A DNA stretch of 64,000 nt, from assembly GCA_033439765.1 (NCBI GenBank), contig JAULSN010000005.1, positions 3,363,001-3,427,000 of the forward strand. The letters are read 5' to 3'. The DNA is from Lasiosphaeria ovina. Taxonomy: Eukaryota > Ascomycota > Sordariomycetes > Sordariales > Lasiosphaeriaceae. The notes below the pieces were generated by a model. It was not told the origin of the DNA. It worked only from the letters and a program-made list of their open reading frames with translations, and ran no database searches. Every line of letters begins with the position of its first letter. Within the stretch, counting starts at the first letter, position 1. Made by a program: the position numbers and the translations under genes. Positions 55,805 to 64,000 of this stretch are shown one piece after another.

Positions 55805-57030
55805 ATGGATTACGGCACGACAAACCCAGACGAAGTGATTAAGCATGCGCGCATTGATAAGACCCCGACGGTCAAAATTTCACATGTAGGCCCGCTCCTC
55901 CCACCGCCTCCCACTGCCTCCCCCCGCCGTCGCGCAGCTCTTGAACGACGGCGATGGAAATCATGCTGACCCACTGGTTTCCCGCCCCAGTCGGACGCGC
56001 TGCGATGCAAGTTCGAGCTCAAAGACACGACCATGGACTTTGCCAACACGCTGCGGCGCGTCATGCTGGCCGAGATCCCCACCATCGCCATCGACCTCGT
56101 GCAGATTGAGGAGAACAGCTCCGTGCTCGCCGACGAGTTCATCGCCCACCGCCTGGGCCTGATCCCTCTGAACGCCGAGGGCGTCAAGAAGCTCAAGTCG
56201 TCGCGCGAATGCGACTGCGACGAGTACTGCGACCAATGCAGCGTCACGCTGACGCTGCACGCCAAGTGCACCGGCGAAGAGAACATGCAGGTAGTGGCTC
56301 GCGACCTGGTGCCCGCCGGCGACCGCCTCAACGACCACATCGGAACCCCCGTTATTACCGACGCCGACGGTCAAGGCCCTCTCATCCTGAAGCTGCGCCC
56401 CGGCCAGGAGATCAAGCTCACGTGCATCGCCAAGAAGGGCATTGCCAAAGAGCATGCCAAGTGGGCGCCTTCGGCCGCCATAGGCTACGAGTATGATCCG
56501 CACAACAAGTTTCACCACTTAGACATGTGGTACGAGGAGAACCCCAAGAAGGAGTGGTAGGTGAAAGAAGAGAGCAACCGCTCCCCAAGTCCCCTTGCCT
56601 CCTAGCATGGCCCGCTTACCCAAGAATAAAACATTGCAGGCCGCCGAGCGACTACGCCACGTGGGAGGACCCCCCCGATGAGACCCAGCCCTTCCAATTC
56701 GACGCTGAGCCCACGACCTTCTACTTCAATGTCGAGACTGCGGGACCTCTAGCCCCAGATGCGATCGCTACCGAGGCCATGGAGGTTATGATGATGAAGC
56801 TGGCCGGACTGGTCAATGAGCTCACCGCCGGCGAGGGAGGCAGCGGTGCCAACGGGCTCGAGAGCCCCGGTTTTGGTGGCGGCGGCGGCGATGGCTGGCA
56901 AGACGGCTACACGACGCCCAGCGGCTTCGGCGCAGGAGGCGGCGGCAACCAGAGTTCTTGGGGAGGTGGTGGAGGGGTTACCCCGTATGGTACCACGCCA
57001 TACGGGGGCAGTGGCGCGCCAAGCTGGTGA
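55805..57030 (+). CDS. rpb3: RNA polymerase II subunit RPB3
   Basis: Exons 55805-55885, 55991-56556 and 56640-57030 (introns 105 and 83 nt) give 345 residues. Diagnostic sequence: SDALRCKFELKDTTMDFANT followed by LRRVMLAEIPTIAIDLVQIE, the polymerase alpha-like assembly fold; the Cys-rich zinc loop SSRECDCDEYCDQCSV; LDMWYEENPKKEW joined at the splice to PPSDYATWEDPP; then FYFNVETAGPLAPDAIATEA. RPB3 pairs with RPB11 to nucleate Pol II assembly. The C-terminal 90 residues are Gly-rich and variable, as in other filamentous ascomycetes. Divergent from MGE1. Confidence 0.95.
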
Positions 57031-57864
57031 GAATTTTGAATTTCTTTTCCCCATGGCATTGGGTTCACCCTTTGTACACCATTCTCTCGGACGTCGTTGG
57101 GTCTTGGGAGGGGAGTGGGTTACGTTGGCACCAGAACGGACCCAGACTGGCCGCATTGCCCGCATGGGAAATGGCTTGAGCGGTTGCGGCAGTATGCCCA
57201 TTGATCGGGGGCTGCCATCATGTATGTTTGATTTTTCTTACCACTAGCCGGGCGCCGCTATGCTTGCTATTCTAGCGACTGGTGCTCCTCCCGGGGCGGG
57301 GCAGGGCGGAGTGGGTATTTCGTTTCTGCTTTATTTTTTTCGGGCTGTAAAGATACCATTGGAGTTAAATGGAAGACGGGGGGGAGAAAGGTGAACGAAG
57401 GCATCGGGTGGCGCCGTCCCTCGAGCACAAGGAAAAACAAGAAGCCTCGTCACTGAAGCAAGGCACTTTCTCTACTCTTGGGGGGAAATATTTCTTCTAC
57501 AATCGTTCACGGGTTATAGAAAAAAAAGACGAACAGTACAAAAACAGACAAGAGGATGAGGACAGAGAGGGGAGAGATGATGCTGAGAGAAAAATAGAAT
57601 GTGACCGTGAATGACAGAACAATGAAAATGTGATGTCCCAATAACGCCGCGTGCCCTACCTGCGAAACTATGCCAGTACATCATCCGACTACTCAGACAA
57701 GAACAAAAATCAACAAAACCCAGACAAAAACACCGCCGCTACCGCCATGGTCTATACACCGCGTCTCTCGCTCTTGCTCTATCTATCTATACATGTATAT
57801 ATACTAATGATGGCCCGAGTGCCCTGTGTCTATCTCCAGCCGTGGTGGCCGTCATGTCTTTTGT
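57031..57864. other. convergent intergenic region
   Basis: 3' flanks of RPB3 and DIC1; A-rich runs near 57520-57620. No gene seen. Confidence 0.4.
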
Positions 57865-59251
57865 TCACTTCTCCTCTATGCCCTTGATATCCCTGTATAT
57901 CTTGCGATGAGACTCTAGAAACAAAAATGTACAGATTGTTTGCCTGCGAAGAGGAATGTCAGTTAGCGGGCCCTTGCAGGCGCGGGCACGCTAAGTGAAG
58001 AGAGGGAAGATGGGAGTCGGTGGTTAATGTTAATGGCAAGGGTGTCGGGAGGGAGGGAGTGAACGTACGGCCCTAGGCGCAAAAAGCTGGGCACCCAGCC
58101 CTTGAACATCCAGCGCAGCCCCTCGGCGGCGTAGATTTCTCCGAGCAGGCGGGGGATGCTGCTCTTGCCCGAGGCGGACATGACGCGGGTCTTGATGACG
58201 TCGATGGGGCTAGTGACGGTGGCGGCGACGACGCCGGCGAGGAACGACGACACGAAGTGGGTGGCGAGGTTGTCGTCCATGGGCGTGTTCCGGATGAGGG
58301 TGCGCTTGAAGACGTCGTAGCTAGCGAGCTGCGACGCCGTCATGGCGGCCGCGCGCAGACTGTTGGGCCACACGCCGCGGAACACGCTGGCCAGCCCTTC
58401 CTCGCGCACCATGCGCGCGAGCCCGTCGACGGCGTGCGCGTAGTTGCGCCGCTGCGCCGCCGGCAGCGACGCGTCGTGCTGCATGCGCACGTTGAGCACG
58501 TCGGCCGCGTTGCCCGCGATGCCGCCGACAAAGCCCGAAGCCGACGCCATGGCGATGAGCGCCCCGAGCGACGGCTGCTGCTTCTTGGTCGTGGTCGCGC
58601 CGTGGTGGTGCTGCTTGTCTTGCTGGGCGGCGTCGTAGCGCTGCTTCAGCTCCTCGTATATCCCAAACCGCGTCGTCGAGTACGTCAGCTGCCGCAGCAG
58701 CGAGGCCGACAGCCCGTTGTACAAGCCCCGCACGCCGCCGTGCTTGACAATGTGCACAAACGTGCCGCTCATCGTCTTGGGCATGTCGCCCGTGCGCGTC
58801 TGGAGTCGCACCTGGGGTTGTTATCTCGTGTTAGTCATGACCTATTGGGCCGATACTGTAGCTTGCTGCCATGTCCCCTCGGATGTGCGAGCGGGCCGAA
58901 TATGTCTCTGGCCCCTAAGCGCGAGGAGTGAAGCCGTCTATCCCTTACCTTGACTGCGCAGGAAACAGGTTAGCAAGCTAACCCCTAAACAGCAAAGCCT
59001 GGAGGAATAACACCAAGCATACCAAGATCTAGAGGATGCGTCACGCACGCAGCTAGACTGCTGGCACTGCCCCCGAACCAGAAGGGGTAACGGATGGGTT
59101 TCTGGCTCCCCTGCGATTGCGATGCCGACGACGCGGCCATCGTGTCACTGTCTTTGCGGCCTGGCGGCTTCTTCCCGGCAGTGTTAGCGCCTGGCTCGAC
59201 TACGCCCACCGCGGCCGCGATAGGAGAGGGATGTCGGCCTGCCGTCTGCAT
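57865..59251 (-). CDS. dic1: mitochondrial dicarboxylate carrier, with 5-nt microexon
   Basis: Exons 59251-59023, 58953-58949, 58811-58069 and 57943-57865 give 351 residues. The second exon is only TCAAG. It sits between a clean acceptor (branch TTGCTAAC, GCGCAG) and donor (GTAAGG) and restores the carrier signature PLDLVKVRLQTR that spans three exons. Three repeats of the mitochondrial carrier family follow, with motifs THPLDLVK, NAADVLNV and TSPIDVIK, each next to a GxxxG-type region. The last exon gives QTICTFLFLESHRKIYRDIK. The protein fits the DIC1 family (malate/succinate exchange for phosphate across the inner membrane), though exact substrate cannot be fixed by eye. N-terminal residues 1-50 are disordered. 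Divergent from the mitochondrial Phe-tRNA synthetase gene. Confidence 0.9.
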
Positions 59252-59459
59252 GATGCGATTATCGACGGACTAGGGGCAGGGGGAGGGGTGGGCAGAGAGA
59301 GGTCGCTCGCTATGAAGACGACATTCCGCGGGGAATTTAATTACTGAAAATTGAGATGAGAAAAAGCGTGAAGGAAGAATTGAATCAAGTGCTCAAATCA
59401 AATGCTTAAATCAACAGCGCCGCCGCATTCAGTTGCTGTCGTCGTAGTCTTATTCTTCT

Positions 59460-59510
<51 letters not shown>

Positions 59511-59995
59511 CAATTGTCTGAGGATTGGGAAAGGGGTGCTGCAATTCCCTCCTAAATGTCGGACGGAGCGACGGAGATAAGCCGCCAATTTTTCTCTTAT
59601 CTCAAGCCTGGCAACATGCGATTTTCGGAGGATGGATCTCCAACAAGGTTGCGCCTGGCCTGATGTCATAATACAGCAGGGCTTCCCTGTCCCACACGCA
59701 CTGTCAGCCGCCTGTCACGGAGCTGTGGGGGCCCCTAGCCAGCCGTGCGCCACCAAACAACTGATCGGCGCGCCGGACGGAAGCTTGCATCTCCAAAAAT
59801 CCAATCCGTCCCGTCCCATTGGAGTTTGAATTTTGAAACGGCCAGCTAACACCTCTCAACACGTGGCTGGCGCGCCATCGCAAGCAGCCGAAACCTCCTC
59901 CCCTCCCCGCAACGGGGCTCGTAGGGATTGCTCCCGTCTGCCGCCAGATATATCGCAATCAACGTCCTGGCGCGCCCGTCAGCAGCGGCTTCAGA
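59252..59995. promoter_or_regulatory. bidirectional promoter, DIC1 / MSF1, with CCAAT pair
   Basis: 744 bp between divergent ATGs of two mitochondrial genes. A CCAAT box at 59801-59805 faces a reverse one (ATTGG) at 59818-59822. A CGT/GTC trinucleotide run spans 59461-59510. HAP-complex control is inferred. Confidence 0.5.
59461..59510. repeat. CGT trinucleotide microsatellite
   Basis: About 50 bp of nearly perfect CGT repeats in the DIC1/MSF1 intergenic region; one GCC interruption. Confidence 0.9.
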
Positions 59996-61693
59996 ATGAG
60001 CATCAGCGTGACCGGGCCTCGAGCACTTGGTGCAGTCGCCGGCCGCCTCGCCGGGCCGGGTCGCGCGGGGAGCTGCCGCGCCCATGTTTCGTCGACTGCA
60101 TCGCTGTGTCTGCGTCTGCGGCGCCGGAGCCAATTGAATAGCCCTGGGCGGCCTGGCGGCCAATGCCAGCGCTCGCGTTTCTCTTCAGGTCAGCAGTGGC
60201 GCATCGAGGTCGCGACCGACTAACTCCTCAACCCCGATTCGGGTCGTGCTGATGATGGAACCCTCACCAAAGGTCCCCGAGTCGCCTCTGCCCCCTCTCC
60301 CGCCCCGGCGGAACCCGCAAAGAGTACCGGCAACGGCACCGGCAGCACCACCAGCAGCAATCCTGCCACAGTCGAGGTCAACGGAAAGACGTACGCGACC
60401 GATTCTTGGTTCAACGCCCCGGCCAACGTGCTCGCGTTGACGAGCCGCAAGCTGCACCTGCAAAAGGACCACCCAGTGTCCATCACGAGGCAGATCCTCG
60501 AGTCCAAGTTCCCGCGGCCGACGTTCAAGTACCACAATGACTTCGACCCCGTCGTGTCGACGGTCGAGAACTTTGACTCTCTGGGCTTCCCGCCCGACCA
60601 TCCGGGGCGCAACCGGTCCGACACGTACTACATCAACAAGGACACGCTGCTGCGCACGCACACGAGCGCGCACGAGGCGGCGCTGTTCCGCGCGAGCGAG
60701 AGCGACGGCTACCTGATCAGCGCCGACGTGTACCGCCGCGACGAGGTCGACCGGAGCCACTACCCCGTGTTCCACCAGATGGAGGGCGCGCGCGTCTGGG
60801 ACCGGGCGGCGGTGCCCGGCGGCGACGTGGCAGCCGCGGTCTACGCGGACCTGGCGCGGCTGCCGACGCACGACATCCCCGTCGAGGACCCGAACCCGCC
60901 CTTCGACCCCGAGCGCAACCCGCTGCAGGCGGCCCACCACACGCCGAGCGAGGCCGAAGCCGTGGCGGCCCACCTCAAGCGCTCCCTGGAGCTGATGGTG
61001 GTGGAGATCTTCACGCGCGCCAAGGCCGCCGCGGCCCGGCAGGACCCCAACTACGTCGACGAGCCGCTGCGCGTGCGCTGGGTCGAGGCCTACTTCCCCT
61101 TCACCAGCCCGTCGTGGGAGCTCGAGGTGTACTACGCGGGCGACTGGCTCGAGGTGCTCGGGTGCGGCGTCACGCAGCAGCAGATCCTGATCGACGCGCA
61201 GGTGCCGTCCAAGGTCGGCTGGGCGTTCGGCATCGGGCTCGACCGCATCGCCATGCTGCTGTTCCAGATCCCCGACATCCGCCTCTTCTGGTCGCGCGAC
61301 GACCGGTTCCTGGGCCAGTTCGCCGGCGTCTCGGACGACCTCGCCCGCCTGCGCCGCTTCGTGCCCTTCTCAAAGTACCCGGCCTGCTACAAGGACGTGT
61401 CCTTTTGGCTGCGCTCGACGTCGTCGGCTGCCGGCGGCAACTCGCGAGACGCCAGCGCCCAGGACTTCCACGAGAACGACCTCATGGAGATCGTCCGCGA
61501 CATCGCCGGCGACACGGTCGAGGACGTCGCGCTCGTCGACGCCTTCACCCACCCCAAGACGGGCCGCCGGAGCATGTGCTACCGCGTCAACTACCGCAGC
61601 CTCGAGCGCACCCTGACCAACGCCGAGACGAACCGGCTGCACGACCAGGTCACGCAGGCGCTGGTCGACAAGCTCGGCGTCGAGATTAGATAA
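59996..61693 (+). CDS. msf1: mitochondrial phenylalanyl-tRNA synthetase
   Basis: Exons 59996-60188 and 60273-61693 are joined across an 84-nt intron (donor GTCAGC, branch GACTAAC, acceptor CAAAG, phase 1) and give 537 residues. Exon 1 encodes a basic presequence (RAHVSSTASLCLRLRRRSQL). The class II core is clear: HPVSITRQILESKF, PGRNRSDTYYINKDTLLRTH, FRASESDGYLISADVYRRDE, and FPFTSPSWELEVYY with motif 3 GWAFGIGLDRIAMLLFQIPD. The C-terminal ferredoxin-like anticodon-binding domain begins FSKYPACYKDVSFWL and ends LTNAETNRLHDQVTQALVDK. It is a single-chain mitochondrial PheRS (family of yeast MSF1, human FARS2) that charges mitochondrial tRNA-Phe. Confidence 0.95.
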
Positions 61694-64000
61694 ACTTGCG
61701 AGTTTCTATCTGTCTACTAGTCCCCTACTCTCGGCCGACAAGAGAAACAGGATGATGAACAGCGCAGAAGCCGCCGCACGGTCCAGCAGTACTTAGACTA
61801 CATGGCTTTACGTGACGAGTCTGTCCCAGAGTATGTAGAGAGCCTTTGTTTGTTGTTCGGGCGAAAATAAAAGGGGGGGGGCAGGGGGGGGTGTCCGGCA
61901 GGAACTCAGCCACGCTTGGCTGGGACGTTGAGCCTTTCTTCCCCTCTTATATGTTTCCCGACTCGGCAAGTGGCAATTTATGAGACAAGACGCAGCCCAC
62001 GTTTCTGAAAGGCGTACTTCGATTGCGAGCTTCTCTTTCCTGGAACTCTCACCGTCTTGGGGGAACGGGATTTGTCGTGATGACGGATGGCTCTGGACAG
62101 GGCTTGGCTCGGCTCGGCTCTCGGATTGGCTTGGCTTGGCTTGGCTTGGCTGGGCTCTCGGCTGGACTTGTCATTCGGACGGTTAATGCTGCTGGGTTTT
62201 ACACGTGTACTTTCTGTGTTGTATTATATGTAGGTGTACAACACGTGTGAGGTTTTGCTTGTGCTGCAGTTGGGCTGTTTGTTGTGTATATTGTACTTTA
62301 TGTACATGGATAGAGAAAAAGAAGCTGCGACGGTTGGAAAATGGAATAGATACCCCCCCTCACCCTCCTCCCCTCTTTTTCTCTTGCAAGCAGTTGTCTA
62401 CTGTGCGTGTGTTCGTACCTTGGTGGCAGGTGATGCTGACGTCTTTCTTGGCTTGGCCATTTTGGCGATGCCATCTATACGGCTTTGACGGGTGCCGTGA
62501 TAGTACCAGGTAGGTAGGTGTGATGTCCATGTCCCCGTATGAAGGGAAGGTAGGTAGCCTTAGCCGAGGGAGGCAGGCGAGCTGGTTTCTGTTTCCATCA
62601 TATTTGCAACTTTTGCCGGCAGGCTTGTTGGGCATGGCCGGCCTCGGCCATGCCGAGCGCACGGGGACGGACGGGGAGTAATTGGAATAGCTTCGTTTCT
62701 TCTACACAAGTGTTGCCCTCCAGGCCAAGAAACCAGAGGCAGTCCTGGGGTCTAGTCTACTACAGTTTACGCGTTATGCAGTGTGCCCCTCAGCCTGGAA
62801 GCAGAGAAGGGGGCATGTCAATGCCAAGATCGATATTGCCGCAACCCAGTTCACCGACATCCGTATGGGCGGGCATACGCCATGACGTATAAGCAGCTTC
62901 TTCTTCAACAGCAAGGCGCAAGCTAACGAGCAATGCGCCGCGGGTACGCAGATGATGCAGCCAAAACTCTCGGCGGCGTGTTTGCCAGCATATGCGACAG
63001 TAGCAGCTTGCAAGTTAAGTCAGTCGGTCAGTTGGGACTGGACTGGACGGCGCTGCACTGGGCAAACCAGGCCTTTCTATCTCCTTCCGGGGGAGCATCA
63101 GATCAGGTTGAGTCCGGGTTGCTCGGGACCTGAGTAGACTTCTGACGAAAGAGAATGCGAAGCTACAGGAATGTCTTAGGGTGTGTCCTGCCACCCACTG
63201 CCCGCGCACTTAAAGGGCGGGAAAGGCACCCGAGGATGGATGGATGCCCGGATGGGGTCAAAGAGAGAAGCAGGAACAAAAAGGATGATGACCGAGAGAG
63301 TTTCCTTACCACTGCCCGCGAGTGATGAGACTGGACAAATGCAAGCAACTGTGGGGGGGGGGGGGGGTCTTACTGGAGAAATAAGCCTTGAAGATGAAGC
63401 AAAGTGTTTGAGCAGCCACGATTGCCACGTCTGGCCCTCGGGCGGCCCCAGGGCACAGAGGCTTGGGAATTGTCTCAACTTAATTCCAGAGGCCCATCGA
63501 GGCTGAGCACCCCAAGCGGGTGGAGCCGACCTGGTGGTTGGCCCGTCTTTTCGTGCAGCCCGGTCATTCTTTCCTCTTTACAGTATACTCAGCACAAACG
63601 AGGCCGACTGCTGGGCCAAAAACACAGGTCACCTCCGCTATCTGTACCGATTTCAGGGCAAAGTTATTAGCTGCACGCCCACTGCCACCTCAGGGGCAGC
63701 GCCGGCGGCTTTGGCACTGCGGCGGGGGGCTTCTGGACGTTGCCCGACACCTCAGGTCAGTCGAACTGCCTTCTAGTGTTGTGGGCTTGGCGCAGTTCCG
63801 CAAATCATTCTCCATCCAGTATCGCGGAGGCCCCGGCTGGGTGGCTCGGTGGCTTGTGGCTTGGGTGTGGACTGGCCCAGAGACGGGGAGTCCCACGCCA
63901 AGCCTTGTGGAGAAAGCCCTGGAACCTGCCAGCAGCAGGTTGACTGAGGTGACTGACTCTGCCGTATGAACTGTGTAGGTTTCTTCTTCTTCCCGGCGCG
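61694..64000. other. gene-poor end of window
   Basis: No ORF with a recognisable domain. Contains GGCTT/GGCTC simple repeats (62100-62165), TAGGTAGG words at 62508-62519 and 62549-62557, and a G run of about 15 nt at 63353-63367. The right boundary may hold part of a gene outside the window. Confidence 0.45.

Overview
The window is nuclear DNA from a filamentous ascomycete, most likely Sordariomycetes and probably close to Sordariales/Chaetomiaceae. The evidence: coding regions are GC-rich; introns are short (about 57-190 nt) with GTRNGT-type donors and CTRAC branch points; cytochrome c is 108 residues; a fungal SesB-NACHT-WD40 receptor is present; and ACCTACCT/TAGGTAGG words recur between genes. 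Species cannot be fixed by eye. Gene models were built by joining ORF segments at splice sites that keep the reading frame; nearly all close exactly.

1-8 kb is accessory sequence. A 1619-residue STAND/NLR-type receptor (alpha/beta-hydrolase, NACHT ATPase, 14 near-identical WD40 repeats; minus strand) is flanked by two direct copies of a 140-bp gene relic. The copies differ only by transitions plus one 3-nt indel, as expected after RIP-type decay.

8-30 kb: mitochondrial ribosomal protein uS5m (-), a small membrane protein (+), an unrecognised three-exon gene with a GC-AG intron (-), arginyl-tRNA-protein transferase ATE1 (-), a 4-kb gene-poor stretch, a diphosphoinositol-polyphosphate Nudix hydrolase (+), a PLOD-like type II glycosyltransferase (-) and a COG7-like Golgi tethering subunit (-).

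30-48 kb: a PARP-catalytic/E2-conjugating fusion (+), exosome subunit RRP42 (+), a mitochondrial protein of unknown function (-), cytochrome c (+), sphingosine-1-phosphate lyase (-), a GT34 glycosyltransferase (-) and a Rix7/NVL-like double AAA ATPase with an eroded first ATPase domain (+).

48-64 kb: a decayed gene near 50 kb, a coiled-coil gene interrupted by an in-frame TAG, then mitochondrial GrpE (MGE1, -) divergent from RPB3 (+), the dicarboxylate carrier DIC1 (-; contains a 5-nt microexon) divergent from mitochondrial phenylalanyl-tRNA synthetase (+), and a gene-poor end. There are no operons. The functional themes are mitochondrial biogenesis (uS5m, cytochrome c, MGE1, DIC1, MSF1), Golgi/sphingolipid housekeeping, RNA and ribosome metabolism, and self/non-self recognition. 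Three divergent pairs share intergenic promoters and two of these carry CCAAT boxes.
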